Positions 1 to 8,903 are shown, counted from the first letter of the stretch. The stretch: 64,000 nt of DNA from Corynebacterium cystitidis (GCF_900187295.1 NZ_LT906473.1:1364001-1428000), one strand, 5' to 3'. Numbers and translations are program-made. The notes: generated by a model from the sequence alone, not told the origin.

Positions 1-819
1 AACCGCTCGAATCTGCTCCACAAAGACGTCCGCTCCGTCAAGTATGAGTCCCTCGATAAGTGGCTGGATGACTGGGACATCCGCGGTGGCAAGGCTATTG
101 ACGACGCCACGGAGTTGTTCTATGCAGCCCCTGGTGGTGTGCGCTCTACGGAGGCATTTTCCCAATCCAACCGCTGGGAGGAACTAGACACCGATTCCGT
201 CAATGGTGTCATCCACGACACCGATCACCCATTCACGTCTGACGGTGGCCTTGTCGTTCTACGCGGCAACCTCGCTACGAACGGTGCAATCCTAAAGACG
301 GCCGGTGTGGAAGAAGAACTATGGGAGTTCTCCGGCCCAGCACGCGTGGTGGATTCCCAGGAACAGGCTGTCTCCATGATCCTTAACCGCGAGGTCCAAC
401 CCGGCGAGGTTGTGGTAATCCGCTACGAGGGCCCATCCGGCGGCCCAGGTATGCAGGAGATGCTGCATCCTACCTCTTTCCTGAAAGGAGCAGGCCTGGG
501 CAAGAAGTGTGCTTTGATCACCGATGGTCGCTTCTCTGGTGGCACCTCAGGTCTATCCATTGGACACATCTCCCCTGAAGCGGCACACAAGGGCCTGATC
601 GGCTTGATCGAAAACGGTGACACAATTTCCATCTCAGTGAATAAGCGCGAGCTCAGCCTCGATGTGGATGAGGAGGTGCTGGAGCAGCGTCGTCAAGCGA
701 TGGAAGCCTCCGACGCGCCGTGGACCCCGAAGCGTGAACGAAAGGTCTCGAAGGCCCTGCGTGCGTACGCAAAGATGGCCACTAGTGCTGATAAAGGCGC
801 GGTGCGCCAAGTCGATTAG
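1..819 (+). CDS. ilvD: Dihydroxy-acid dehydratase, C-terminal part (cut by window start)
   Basis: The last 272 codons of dihydroxy-acid dehydratase, which dehydrates 2,3-dihydroxy-isovalerate and 2,3-dihydroxy-3-methylvalerate in valine and isoleucine synthesis in the cytoplasm. The reading frame is open from base 1, so the start lies outside the window; full-length enzymes have about 560-615 residues. Diagnostic stretches seen are [14 protein letters not shown], the [13 protein letters not shown] block that contributes to the active site, and [12 protein letters not shown] near the end. The C-terminus ([11 protein letters not shown]) is complete. The cluster-binding cysteines are upstream of the window and cannot be checked. 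The GT87 gene starts 35 bases downstream but has its own promoter-like hexamer, so the two are probably not a strict operon. Confidence 0.97.
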   Translation, partial: NRSNLLHKDVRSVKYESLDKWLDDWDIRGGKAIDDATELFYAAPGGVRSTEAFSQSNRWEELDTDSVNGVIHDTDHPFTSDGGLVVLRGNLATNGAILKTAGVEEELWEFSGPARVVDSQEQAVSMILNREVQPGEVVVIRYEGPSGGPGMQEMLHPTSFLKGAGLGKKCALITDGRFSGGTSGLSIGHISPEAAHKGLIGLIENGDTISISVNKRELSLDVDEEVLEQRRQAMEASDAPWTPKRERKVSKALRAYAKMATSADKGAVRQVD

Positions 820-841
820 ACCCAAGCACTACACACGGGAC

Positions 842-847
842 TAGACT
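842..847 (+). promoter_or_regulatory. -10 hexamer for leaderless GT87 transcript
   Basis: TAGACT lies 7 bases before the ATG at 855. This is the spacing expected when the start codon is itself the transcript 5' end. It supports that start; no clear -35 box is seen. Confidence 0.5.
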
Positions 848-854
848 GTCACAA

Positions 855-2165
855 ATGATCGATCGTGACACCCGCCAGTTATTGCCCATCATTGTCAAGT
901 TTCTGACGGTGGTGGGCTTTGGTGCTGGCTTGGGTGTGATATGGACGCACATCGCACAGACCGATTTCCCCGTAGACATGATTATCTACAGGGAGGGCTC
1001 CCGCGCCTTCTTTTCCGGCGCAGAGGTGTATTCCGAGCCCATGTACGCCGGTGATCTAGCGCTGCCCTTCATCTATCCGCCGTTCGGCGCACTCGCGCTC
1101 GGCCCGCTAACCCCGCATGTCATCTCGGATTCCTTGGCCGGCGACATCATGATCGTGATCTCCGATGCGCTGCTATTGCTCTGCGCCTACCTCGCTTTCA
1201 AGGCACTTCTGCCGCACGCCGAACGTGGCCTGCGCTGGTGCGTCACGACGATCGCATGGGTCGCCGGCATGCTCATCGAACCAGTGGTGCTTAACCAAGG
1301 CTTCGCACAGATCAATATCGTGCTGATGGCGCTTGTGTTCATTGACTTGGTGCCGCGCAAACGCTACTTACCGCGTGGCTTTTGGATTGGGATCGCAGCG
1401 GCCATCAAGATTTCGCCGCTGGCCATGTGCCTGTATTTCTTATTACGCAAGGAGTTCCGCGCAATCCTCGTCGCAGCGCTTACTGCGGTTGCGGCAACAC
1501 TGGTTGCTGCCGCCGTGCGGTGGGACGCCACAGTAGAGTTCTTCTCCGTCACACTGCTGGGTATGGGCTCAGGCAACGAGTTTGGGGTGGACTCTACGTA
1601 CCAGTCCAATAGCTCCATTAAAGGAGCGCTGATGCGATTTGCGCAGTCCCAGGAGCACCTGGAGGCATACGGCACACTGGTCAACGTGCTCTGGCTAGTA
1701 CTGTCACTGATCACCATTGTGCTCGGTGGGTGGTTGATGGTGGCGTTGCTACGTCGCGGGATGAACGTTGACGCGATCTTAGTGAATTCGGTGATTATGC
1801 TGCTGATCTCGCCGGTCTCTTGGTCGCATCACTGGGTGTGGCTCGCACTGATTCTGCCGGTGGTGGTGTGGCGTTTACTGACCGCTTTCACAGGAAACAC
1901 CGCCCTGGCAGTGGTGACTGCGCTGTGGGCGGTGTTGGTGCTCACCAACCCACCAAAGTGGTGGTTTGGTGATCAGATTGCCGTGTTTGAACTGGCTATC
2001 TGGCAAAAGATTTTGGTCAGCGACTTTGTCTGGCTGGCAATTGCTATGCTGATCTCGCTGGCAGTGGCGATCAAGCAAGTGTCTCTCCAGGCGAGTCAGC
2101 CACTAGGCGAACGGGTTTATCCCGGTGCCGAAGATCCACACGGCGATGACAATGGCGATGCCTAG
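855..2165 (+). CDS. GT87-type membrane mannosyltransferase (DUF2029)
   Basis: A 436-residue polytopic membrane protein with about ten hydrophobic helices. Near the N-terminus are the acidic residue D41 and a YREG motif (45-48), followed by FIYPPFGAL. This arrangement is typical of polyprenyl-phosphate-mannose-dependent GT87 enzymes, which add alpha-1,2-mannose to lipomannan and lipoarabinomannan on the outer face of the membrane in Corynebacteriales. The acceptor cannot be told from sequence. The ATG follows a TAGACT box by 7 bases, so the mRNA is probably leaderless. The 3' end overlaps the convergent DoxX gene by 63 bases, so the two may interfere in transcription. Family assignment is fairly secure; substrate is inference. 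Confidence 0.8.
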   Translation: MIDRDTRQLLPIIVKFLTVVGFGAGLGVIWTHIAQTDFPVDMIIYREGSRAFFSGAEVYSEPMYAGDLALPFIYPPFGALALGPLTPHVISDSLAGDIMIVISDALLLLCAYLAFKALLPHAERGLRWCVTTIAWVAGMLIEPVVLNQGFAQINIVLMALVFIDLVPRKRYLPRGFWIGIAAAIKISPLAMCLYFLLRKEFRAILVAALTAVAATLVAAAVRWDATVEFFSVTLLGMGSGNEFGVDSTYQSNSSIKGALMRFAQSQEHLEAYGTLVNVLWLVLSLITIVLGGWLMVALLRRGMNVDAILVNSVIMLLISPVSWSHHWVWLALILPVVVWRLLTAFTGNTALAVVTALWAVLVLTNPPKWWFGDQIAVFELAIWQKILVSDFVWLAIAMLISLAVAIKQVSLQASQPLGERVYPGAEDPHGDDNGDA

Positions 2166-2939
2166 GACGATAAAGATCCAGGAGCTGGCTAATGGGCGGC
2201 GAGCCCAGCCGCGGCCGGTATCAAATGAGTAGAGACCAGGGCCGGTGAATTGCAAAACAACGGACAGCCCCAGCAAAATCACGGCCAGCCACACGGTCTC
2301 CGGCCACGCGAAGACGTTGAACCCGGCACCTTCAGCGGCGATCGCGTGCAGCGCCATAAACCCGGTAGCTACCGTTGCCACCATGGCAGCGACTGGCGTG
2401 AGCAGGCCGAGCAGCAGGAACACACCCGCAGCCAGCTGGGCTGTCGGCAGCGCAACCGCGAGGATATTACCGTACGCGTAGCCAGCAAACGCCTGATCAA
2501 GTCCGCTAAGCCCCGCGTTTCCTCCCAAGCGGAAAAAGGTGGCCACCGAGGTAAGGATGAGGAATCCTCCGGCTAGAATGCGCAGGATCAGAAGTCCCAG
2601 GTCGATGGTTCCGCGTCGTGGATCCTCGATCTGCTTTTCGACGACCACTTCGTCGTCATAGGCAATGGGCACATCCGTAGCTACTGTGGCAGGCGCGGTG
2701 TAATCGTCGTTAAGCGCGGTCGATGACGTGGTTGTGACCGGTGTTTCAAATATGGTGGTGTTGGCATCTGCCGGGTCGATATGTTCTGGCGCGGCGCGAC
2801 CAGTGCGGTCATAGATGGTTTCGGTTTTATGCTGGGAATCGTAGGTTGGTACGTCGAGCTCGTTGATATCGTTGATGTCTTCAACTTGGTGATAATCGTC
2901 GTACCGTGGGTTTTTATCGGGGGGAAGTTTGCTACTCAT
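2103..2939 (-). CDS. DoxX family membrane protein with acidic N-terminal extension
   Basis: A 278-residue protein. About the first 115 residues are polar, acidic and low in complexity (rich in D, T and Y), probably a disordered cytoplasmic region. The C-terminal half has four to five hydrophobic segments with the DoxX pattern (LRILAGGFLILTSVATFFRLGG, GVFLLLGLLTPVAAM, VLQFTGPGLYSFD). DoxX proteins are small membrane proteins tied to thiol and oxidative stress in mycobacteria; the role here is unknown. I chose the ATG at 2939 over one 57 bases upstream because TAGGTT sits exactly 7 bases before it and the extra residues look non-coding. The 3' end overlaps the convergent GT87 gene. Confidence 0.8.
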   Translation of the reverse strand: MSSKLPPDKNPRYDDYHQVEDINDINELDVPTYDSQHKTETIYDRTGRAAPEHIDPADANTTIFETPVTTTSSTALNDDYTAPATVATDVPIAYDDEVVVEKQIEDPRRGTIDLGLLILRILAGGFLILTSVATFFRLGGNAGLSGLDQAFAGYAYGNILAVALPTAQLAAGVFLLLGLLTPVAAMVATVATGFMALHAIAAEGAGFNVFAWPETVWLAVILLGLSVVLQFTGPGLYSFDTGRGWARRPLASSWIFIVLGIAIVIAVWIFGTGINPFA

Positions 2940-2946
2940 AAGCCCA

Positions 2947-2952
2947 AACCTA
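2947..2952 (-). promoter_or_regulatory. -10 hexamer for leaderless doxX transcript
   Basis: On the minus strand TAGGTT stands 7 bases before the ATG at 2939, the leaderless spacing seen at many genes in this window. It decides the start. Confidence 0.5.
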
Positions 2953-3010
2953 GACGAGGTACGTACCGGGATTCGGGAGCATAAACGGCGCGCCAAGAAA
3001 AATTAACTGA

Positions 3011-3039
3011 TTGACACATCATTGGCCCCCGCCTACACT
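3011..3039 (+). promoter_or_regulatory. Consensus-like sigma-A promoter of the GST gene
   Basis: TTGACA (3011-3016), a 17-base spacer and TACACT (3034-3039) form a near-ideal housekeeping promoter. Transcription would start near 3046, leaving a leader of roughly 27 bases that holds GGAG at 3063-3066 before the GTG at 3073. A second hexamer, TAACAT at 3048-3053, lies 7 bases before an in-frame ATG at 3061 and is the competing reading. Confidence 0.55.
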
Positions 3040-3072
3040 TGTTGACATAACATCAAATGAATGGAGCTAGCT

Positions 3073-4164
3073 GTGACCAACCACTATCATGACGAACCTG
3101 CACAAAACGCATCGCCCGACGGCGAGTTTGTCCGCGACACCACCTATATCGAAGACCGCATCGTCGCGGACATCCAACCAGGTACCCAACCTCAGCCACG
3201 CGGCGACAATACTTTCCACTGGCCTGTCGAGCCAGGCCGCTACCGCCTCATGGCTGCGCGTGCCTGCCCGTGGGCGCACCGCACCATCATTACCCGCCGC
3301 CTACTCGGCCTCGAAGACGTGATTTCCTTGGGTCTTGCGGGCCCTACTCATGGCAAAAGCTCCTGGAAATTCGACCTTGATCCGGGAGAAAAAGACCCAG
3401 TAACCGGTATCCACCGACTGCAGGAGGCGTACTTTAACCGCTTCCCGGACTACCCGCGCGGAATTACCGTGCCTGCGATCGTTGAGGAAGAATCCGCCAA
3501 AGTGGTCACCAATAACTTCCCGCAGATCCCCGTCGATTTCATCGACCAGTGGGCCGAGTTCCACCGCAAGGGTGCACCCGATCTCTATCCGGAACACTTA
3601 CGCGAGGAGATGGAACCGATCATCACGGAGATCTACCATGAGGTCAACAACGGCGTATACCGTTGCGGCTTTGCCGGCTCCCAGGAAGCTTATGACGAAG
3701 CGTACGAGCGCCTTTGGAAAGCGATGGATTGGCTTGAGCAGCGCCTGTCTACCCGACGCTTCTTGATGGGCGAGCACATCACCCTGGCCGATATTTACCT
3801 CTTCCCTACCCTGGTGCGTTTTGATCCGGTGTACTATTCCCACTTCAAGTGCTCGCGGCATAAGATCACCGAGATTCCCAACCTGTGGGGGTACTTGAAG
3901 GAGCTATTCCAAACACCGGGCTTTGGCGACACCACCGATTTCACGGAAATCAAGCAGCACTACTTCATCACCCATGCCGAGGTGAACCCCACACAGATCG
4001 TACCGGCCGGCCCAGATATGTCTACAATCATGGAGCCACACGGCCGCGACCACCTGCCTGGTTCACCATTTTCGGCTGGTACTACCCTGCCAGGGCCGGT
4101 GCCAGCAGGCGAAGAGGTTAAGCACCCGGAGCCGTTCCAGCGTGACGCAGAACTTCACCGGTAA
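3073..4164 (+). CDS. Xi-class glutathione S-transferase-like reductase (YqjG/ECM4 family)
   Basis: A 363-residue member of the xi-class GST family, whose studied members are glutathionyl-hydroquinone reductases. The thioredoxin-like domain carries the catalytic cysteine in CPWAHR (C65), and the alpha-helical GST domain has RRFLMGEHITLADIYLF and PVYYSHFKCS. Corynebacteria make mycothiol rather than glutathione, so the thiol partner is probably mycothiol or another thiol; that is inference. GTG 3073 is preferred because GGAG lies 6 bases upstream inside a transcript from a strong promoter; an in-frame ATG at 3061 would add four residues. The last 47 bases overlap a decayed GNAT gene on the opposite strand. 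Confidence 0.85.
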   Translation: MTNHYHDEPAQNASPDGEFVRDTTYIEDRIVADIQPGTQPQPRGDNTFHWPVEPGRYRLMAARACPWAHRTIITRRLLGLEDVISLGLAGPTHGKSSWKFDLDPGEKDPVTGIHRLQEAYFNRFPDYPRGITVPAIVEEESAKVVTNNFPQIPVDFIDQWAEFHRKGAPDLYPEHLREEMEPIITEIYHEVNNGVYRCGFAGSQEAYDEAYERLWKAMDWLEQRLSTRRFLMGEHITLADIYLFPTLVRFDPVYYSHFKCSRHKITEIPNLWGYLKELFQTPGFGDTTDFTEIKQHYFITHAEVNPTQIVPAGPDMSTIMEPHGRDHLPGSPFSAGTTLPGPVPAGEEVKHPEPFQRDAELHR

Positions 4165-4440
4165 GCCGGAAAGTGTCCCATTCCTGCAGCGGATACGCCC
4201 CATTGACTCATAGAAGTTGATGGAGGGCGTATTCCATTTCAGCACAGTCCATTCAACGCGCTGGTAGTCGTTGTCGACGGTGATGCGTGCCAGGTTGGTC
4301 AGCAGTGCTTTGCCGAATCCCCGCCCGCCATGTTCTGCGGCGCTCGCCGGGTGCGGTCGGCCTGATAATCGCCATGCCCACATTAATCGTCTCCTCCCAC
4401 CGGCCCCACTGGCTGGGCGCGTTAATCTGCAACATTTAAG
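4118..4440 (-). pseudogene. Decayed GNAT N-acetyltransferase fragment
   Basis: On the minus strand a frame reads GGRGFGKALLTNLARI, VEWTVLKWNTPSINFYESMG, the acetyl-CoA-binding motif A and the following strand of diamine-acetyltransferase-like GNAT proteins. After ESMG the frame breaks. A shift of one base near 4177-4180, in a run of four G (five would restore the frame), gives AYPLQEWDTFRLTGEVLR, the normal end of that family, with a stop at 4118-4120. The N-terminal half is missing or scrambled: only short pieces such as NAPSQWGRW and AIIRP in another frame hint at it. The divergent MarR gene starts just beyond. I read this as a remnant, not a working enzyme. Confidence 0.65.
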
Positions 4441-4458
4441 TTTCATCCGAATCCGGCT

Positions 4459-4464
4459 TATTAT
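4459..4464 (+). promoter_or_regulatory. -10 hexamer for leaderless marR transcript
   Basis: TATTAT lies exactly 7 bases before the ATG at 4472. This supports a leaderless mRNA starting at that ATG rather than at an upstream in-frame ATG that would add 67 unlikely residues. Confidence 0.5.
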
Positions 4465-4471
4465 TCTCAGT

Positions 4472-4945
4472 ATGGACAAGACGCGCTGGCTCAATCAAAA
4501 AGAAACAGACACCTGGCTTGCCCTGTGGGCTGTCTCGTCGTGGATGCCCACGCGTCTCGACGAACAACTCAAGGCCGACAACGAGATGAACCTGCACGAT
4601 TACTTTACGCTCGCGCAGGTCTCGCTTGCCGACGACGGACGCCTTTCGATGACCGAACTGGCGTGCAGAACACAAATGTCGCCCTCACGGCTATCCCACG
4701 TTGTCGGAAGGCTGGAAAAGCGTGGCCTGGTGGAACGCAATCCAGATGAGCAAGACCGGCGCACCAATATCGCCTCGGTTACGCCCGAGGGGTGGGATTT
4801 CCTCGACAACGCAGCCCCCGGCCACGTCGAACGCGTCCGCGAGATCGTTTTCGACCCGCTCACCAAGGAGGAAGCGGAGCAATTCGGGGTACTACTGCAG
4901 AAGATTCTCAAGAAACTGGACCCACCTGCCTTACCCCGCGCCTAG
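4472..4945 (+). CDS. MarR family transcriptional regulator
   Basis: A 157-residue winged-helix repressor-type protein. The recognisable core is LSMTELACRTQMSPSRLSHVVGRLEKRGLVER, the helix-turn-helix, followed by the wing NPDEQDRRTNIASVTPEGW; helices at both ends should form the dimer interface. MarR proteins usually bind palindromes near their own gene and are released by phenolic ligands. It sits next to a xi-class GST, which acts on quinone conjugates, so control of quinone or phenol stress is a reasonable guess. Its own start region lies over the remains of a GNAT gene on the other strand. Regulatory target not visible. Confidence 0.85.
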   Translation: MDKTRWLNQKETDTWLALWAVSSWMPTRLDEQLKADNEMNLHDYFTLAQVSLADDGRLSMTELACRTQMSPSRLSHVVGRLEKRGLVERNPDEQDRRTNIASVTPEGWDFLDNAAPGHVERVREIVFDPLTKEEAEQFGVLLQKILKKLDPPALPRA

Positions 4946-5004
4946 TACGCGGCGCGGTTATCCATCTCGGCACAGTGATTCAGGGAGAAGAAAGTAAGTG
5001 CCCA

Positions 5005-5019
5005 GGCCCTCACCGGGCC
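5005..5019. terminator. Weak bidirectional hairpin between convergent marR and ykvI-like genes
   Basis: GGCCC (5005-5009) and GGGCC (5015-5019) form a 5-bp stem with a 5-base loop between the two converging genes. The minus-strand reading is followed some bases later by a T-rich stretch. Weak as a terminator. Confidence 0.35.
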
Positions 5020-5028
5020 GAATAATCT

Positions 5029-6306
5029 CTAGTTTTGCATCGCACCCTTCGCTGAGCCGGCACCATCGTCGGAACTTAGCGAAAGATCCTCGGCGACGTC
5101 GTCCTGGACGGACTCCCACAGCTCCTTTCCATCCACCAGGGAATCACGGGCCAGCTCGCGCACCTCATCTTTTTCCTGTTCTGTCAGATCAGGTGTTTCA
5201 GGATTGAGCTTTTGCTCTGCGAGTTTTGTCATGCGCTCGCGCACGTCTGCTTCCCGAAGGATATGGCGGTGGTTTTTAATCCACGACAGAGAAGTCACCG
5301 CAATCATTACCATGCCGATATAACCGATAACTGGGTACACCCAGCCCAGCAGGTTAGAAAAGCCCAAGAAGGACACGACGAAGCCGGCCAGGGTCACGGC
5401 GAAGAATGCCACTCGGAACTTTTCTGGATTGTTCGTGGTAATGCGTCGCGCCAAGGCATAAAACATGCCGATTGCTGTGTTATAGATCATCGCGTAGATA
5501 ATCCAGGAAACCACAAAACCGACAGCAGGGTGCATCGCATCGAACACTCCCAGCAGTGGCAAGTCAAGGCCACCGACCTTGTCGATATTGAAGAAGATCA
5601 CGAATGCTAATACCAGCAGCATCAGGGAGAAAATTATGCCACCCAGGATCCCGCCACGAAACGCGGCGCGTGACGAGGACTGGTTGCCGCCAATCACCAA
5701 CATCATCGACACACCCAGCATCAAAGCCATAGCGGTGTAGTTCACTGCAGAAAGCAACCAGTGTGGCATCGCAGAAGTTTGCTGCATTGCAATCTCATTG
5801 AGCTGGCTGGTGTCTTCCGGGAAGTTCATCAAAGTGATCACGAATGCCACAATGATCGCAATGATGATGAACGGAGTGATCGACGAGATCACATTGGTGA
5901 TTTTGTCAACGTCGAGCAGGCCAGAAATCAACACCAGTACTGTCATAATGCAGGCCCCAACCCAAGTAGGCCAGCCGAACTGTTGCTCAAGGTTAGAACC
6001 TGCACCTGCGAGCATCACAAAACCGATGGCGAACAGGGTGACCACAGTGGTGATGTCCAAGAACTTTGACACATACGGGTGCGCAACGTTTTTAAACACC
6101 GTGTTGTGATCTCCAGCAAGGAAGTGCGAACCCAGTTGAAATAGCACCGCACCGGAGAACACCATGACTATCCCCGCGATGACAACGCCGACTAGGCCCA
6201 TATATCCGAACGAGACGAAGTACTGTACAACTTCTTGGCCGGTTGCAAAACCTGCGCCGACGAGAAGTCCCACGAATGCCAAAGCTATTGTGATACTTCT
6301 TTTCAC
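5029..6306 (-). CDS. YkvI family polytopic membrane protein (COG3949), putative transporter
   Basis: A 425-residue membrane protein with about ten transmembrane helices. It opens with ALAFVGLLVGAGFATGQEVVQYF, the glycine-rich unwound first helix typical of the LeuT-fold amino acid/cation symporter group to which YkvI belongs. The last 85 residues are soluble, acidic and charged. Substrate unknown; an ion-coupled amine or amino acid carrier is likely by family. Start is GTG 6306, with TTAAGGA about 8 bases upstream. Its upstream region holds three CGTACAGG repeats that may be operator sites. It stands alone between marR (convergent) and gatB (same strand). Confidence 0.8.
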   Translation of the reverse strand: MKRSITIALAFVGLLVGAGFATGQEVVQYFVSFGYMGLVGVVIAGIVMVFSGAVLFQLGSHFLAGDHNTVFKNVAHPYVSKFLDITTVVTLFAIGFVMLAGAGSNLEQQFGWPTWVGACIMTVLVLISGLLDVDKITNVISSITPFIIIAIIVAFVITLMNFPEDTSQLNEIAMQQTSAMPHWLLSAVNYTAMALMLGVSMMLVIGGNQSSSRAAFRGGILGGIIFSLMLLVLAFVIFFNIDKVGGLDLPLLGVFDAMHPAVGFVVSWIIYAMIYNTAIGMFYALARRITTNNPEKFRVAFFAVTLAGFVVSFLGFSNLLGWVYPVIGYIGMVMIAVTSLSWIKNHRHILREADVRERMTKLAEQKLNPETPDLTEQEKDEVRELARDSLVDGKELWESVQDDVAEDLSLSSDDGAGSAKGAMQN

Positions 6307-6353
6307 AGAATCAGTCCTTAACTTATAGGAAACGAATTTTGGCCGTTAACAAA

Positions 6354-6429
6354 CGTACAGGGTTTCCTAAAGTAATGCGAAAGATTACCGTGCCAGCGCC
6401 TGCATACGTACAGGCACACGTACAGGCAC
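6354..6429. repeat. Three CGTACAGG copies, two as a tandem 12-mer, upstream of the ykvI-like gene
   Basis: CGTACAGG occurs at 6354-6361, 6407-6414 and 6419-6426. The last two are part of a tandem ACGTACAGGCAC repeat (6406-6417 and 6418-6429). They lie in the 159-base gap between gatB and the ykvI-like gene, upstream of the latter's start. Candidate binding sites; no other gene is seen in the gap. Confidence 0.55.
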
Positions 6430-6465
6430 CTGTGCAAGGGACTGGTTCACCATTGAACGGTGCTT

Positions 6466-7965
6466 TTACGACAGTTTCTTCGCGATCAGTTGGTTGACTA
6501 CCTTCGGGTCAGCCTTACCTTGAGTGGCCTTCATCACAGCACCCACGATGGCACCGGTGACCTTGGTGTTGCCTGCCTTGTACTTCTCGACGATGTCTGG
6601 GTTTGCCGCTAATGCCTCGTCGACAGCAGCCTCGATAGCTCCGTCGTCACGCACAACCTCCAGGCCACGCTTAGCGACGACCTCATCAACGTTGCCCTCC
6701 CCCGCAATAACACCGTCAAGTGCCTGGCGAGCAAGCTTAGTGGTCAACTTGCCTTCCTTAACCAGTTCAACCACACGGGCAACATCTGCGGGTGTGACAC
6801 CAAGCGCGTCAAGGTCCTTGTCCAGCTCGTTCGCTTTACCAGACAGGTATGACACCCACCATGCCCGCGCCTCATCCGGCGTGGTGCCCGCCTCGACGGT
6901 ATCTACGACGAGGTCGAGCGCGCCAGCATTGACGAGGTCGCGGAACTCCGCCTCCGGCAGCTGCCACTCCTCTTGGATCCGCGCGCGACGCACCCATGGC
7001 ATCTCGGGCAGCGTGGAACGAATCTCCTCCACCCACTCCGCAGGTGCGAACACTGGCGGCAGGTCGGGATCATTAAAGTAACGGTAATCGTCAGAGTTTT
7101 CCTTCGGGCGCCCCTTCGAAGTGGTGCCGTCAGTTTCCTGATAGTGGCGGGTTTCTTGCACAATCTCCTCGCCATTCGCAATGGCCTGCGCCTGACGCTG
7201 CATCTCAAAACGCACCGCCTGCTCCACCGACTTCAGGGAGTTGATGTTCTTGGTCTCGGTACGGGTACCGAATTCCTCCTGGCCGTGTGGGCGCAGCGAC
7301 ACGTTAGCGTCGCAACGCATCGTGCCTTGGTCCATCCGGCCATCGGACACGCCGATGGCTCGGACCAGCTCACGGATCGCGCTCACATACGCGCGCGCGA
7401 TCTCCGGCATGCGTGCACCAGCACCAATGATTGGTTTGGTCACAATCTCGATCAGTGGGACACCTGCGCGGTTGCAATCCACCAATGAAGCGGTCGCACC
7501 ATGGATGCGCCCCGACGTGCCACCGATGTGGGTGAGCTTGCCGGTGTCTTCTTCCATGTGTGCACGCTCAATCTCTACGCGCCACTCGGTGCCGTCGTCC
7601 AGCAGCACATCCAGGTAGCCGTCGTATGCGATGGGCTCGTCGTACTGCGAAATTTGGTAGTTCTTTGGCTGGTCTGGGTAGAAGTAGTTCTTGCGTGCAA
7701 ACCGTGAGGATTCTGCAATCTTGCAGTTCAGCGCCAGTCCAATTTTGATGGCCCATTCAACGCCCTTAGCGTTTACCACGGGAAGTGCGCCAGGCAAGCC
7801 CAGCGACACCGGGTCCACATTCGAGTTTGGCTCCGCACCGAAATGTGCGGAGGCGGTGGAGAACATCTTGGTCTCGGTGGCTAGCTCGACGTGTACCTCA
7901 AGCCCCATCACGGGGTCAAATTTGTCAAGTACATCGTCGTAATCCATCAGGTCATACGCAGTCAT
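6466..7965 (-). CDS. gatB: Asp-tRNA(Asn)/Glu-tRNA(Gln) amidotransferase subunit B
   Basis: A 499-residue GatB, the tRNA-binding kinase subunit of GatCAB, which amidates misacylated Glu-tRNA(Gln) and Asp-tRNA(Asn). Seen in order: the N-terminal cradle with [17 protein letters not shown], the family signature around [32 protein letters not shown], and the C-terminal YqeY-like tail ending [21 protein letters not shown]. Length is normal. It is separated from gatC-gatA by about 7 kb holding pfkA and the ABC/MFS genes. TAGACT sits 7 bases before the ATG, so the message is probably leaderless. Confidence 0.97.
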   Translation of the reverse strand: MTAYDLMDYDDVLDKFDPVMGLEVHVELATETKMFSTASAHFGAEPNSNVDPVSLGLPGALPVVNAKGVEWAIKIGLALNCKIAESSRFARKNYFYPDQPKNYQISQYDEPIAYDGYLDVLLDDGTEWRVEIERAHMEEDTGKLTHIGGTSGRIHGATASLVDCNRAGVPLIEIVTKPIIGAGARMPEIARAYVSAIRELVRAIGVSDGRMDQGTMRCDANVSLRPHGQEEFGTRTETKNINSLKSVEQAVRFEMQRQAQAIANGEEIVQETRHYQETDGTTSKGRPKENSDDYRYFNDPDLPPVFAPAEWVEEIRSTLPEMPWVRRARIQEEWQLPEAEFRDLVNAGALDLVVDTVEAGTTPDEARAWWVSYLSGKANELDKDLDALGVTPADVARVVELVKEGKLTTKLARQALDGVIAGEGNVDEVVAKRGLEVVRDDGAIEAAVDEALAANPDIVEKYKAGNTKVTGAIVGAVMKATQGKADPKVVNQLIAKKLS

Positions 7966-7972
7966 GGCAGAT

Positions 7973-7978
7973 AGTCTA
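7973..7978 (-). promoter_or_regulatory. -10 hexamer for leaderless gatB transcript
   Basis: On the minus strand TAGACT stands 7 bases before the gatB ATG at 7965, matching the leaderless spacing. Confidence 0.5.
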
Positions 7979-7986
7979 GTTCCCTC

Positions 7987-8901
7987 TTATTCTGCGTGCC
8001 GCGTGAGGGTGCCACGTTGTGCCGACCGGTTATCCACGCTGCGGAACACCATCGCCACCACTGCTCCAGACAAGTTGTGCCACACAGAAAACACGGCAGC
8101 TGGCAAAGCTGCCAGCGGAGTCATGTACTGTGTCGCCAGCGACGCAGCCAGGCCGGAGTTTTGCATACCAACCTCGACAGCCATCGTCCGGCTGGCGGTT
8201 TCGGGTTGGCGGGTTGCCTTGCCCGTGAGATAGCCCAATAGGTAGCCGAGCGTATTGTGCAGGATCACCGCGACCAGAACCACCAAGCCGGCTGAAGCCA
8301 GTTGCTCACGTGATCCGGACACCACAATCGCCACAATCATGGAGATCGCAATGACCGATGCCCACGGCAAGATTGGTTCGATTACCTTGACAATGCTAGG
8401 CAGAAGCAACCGAACAACCAGACCGGCGACAACCGGGATCAGGACGACCTGAACGATCGACCATGTCATGGCTCCGGCCGAAACGTCCATCATTTCGCCA
8501 GCCAACCACAACGTCAGAAGAGGCGTGAAGAAAGGCGCCAGCACAGTGGATACAGATGTCATAGTAACCGATAGGGCCACGTCACCTCGCGCCAAGTAAC
8601 TCACAACATTCGACGAGGTTCCGCCAGGTGAACAACCCACCAGGATCACTCCGACCGCAATTTCCGGCGGAAGATTGAGCACCCATACGATAAGCACAGC
8701 GAGCAACGGCATGATGACGTATTGGGCTACCACGCCAATCAGCACCGGTAACGGTCGCTTGAGAATTAAAGCGAAGTCAACAGGCTGCAGTGTCAGGCCC
8801 ATGCCGAACATGATGATGCCAAGCAGCGGTGTCACCCACCCAGAAATTGGCGAGACTACCTCAGGTGCGAAATAACCAATCAGCCCGCCGATGATCACCA
8901 A
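7987..8901 (-). CDS. Bile acid:sodium symporter (BASS) family transporter, 5' end frameshifted
   Basis: An open frame of 304 codons with eight to nine transmembrane helices. Family motifs are LLGIIMFGMGLTL, VGCSPGGTSSNVVSYLARG (crossover region near the sodium sites) and VEVGMQNSGLAASLA. BASS proteins carry organic anions with sodium. Only TTG 8901 or GTG 8898 can start this frame, and they leave out the first part of helix 1. The residues expected there (METQQDRSAYIATLGFP) are found in the neighbouring frame from ATG 8954, which has a promoter hexamer at the right spacing. One missing base in a run of four C (plus strand GGGG 8904-8907) would join the two. Either an N-truncated protein is made or the gene is broken. 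Confidence 0.8.
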   Translation of the reverse strand: MVIIGGLIGYFAPEVVSPISGWVTPLLGIIMFGMGLTLQPVDFALILKRPLPVLIGVVAQYVIMPLLAVLIVWVLNLPPEIAVGVILVGCSPGGTSSNVVSYLARGDVALSVTMTSVSTVLAPFFTPLLTLWLAGEMMDVSAGAMTWSIVQVVLIPVVAGLVVRLLLPSIVKVIEPILPWASVIAISMIVAIVVSGSREQLASAGLVVLVAVILHNTLGYLLGYLTGKATRQPETASRTMAVEVGMQNSGLAASLATQYMTPLAALPAAVFSVWHNLSGAVVAMVFRSVDNRSAQRGTLTRHAE

Positions 8902-8903
8902 GA

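Noticed and set aside
3061..3072. ATG 3061 as the GST start
   Set aside because: TAACAT lies 7 bases before it, but the stronger TTGACA-17-TACACT promoter and the GGAG placed for GTG 3073 are the better fit; kept as an alternative.
4063..4494. Intact 143-codon minus-strand gene
   Set aside because: The open frame joins a GNAT fragment to unrelated residues on both sides; the family end lies in another frame, so it is a decayed gene.
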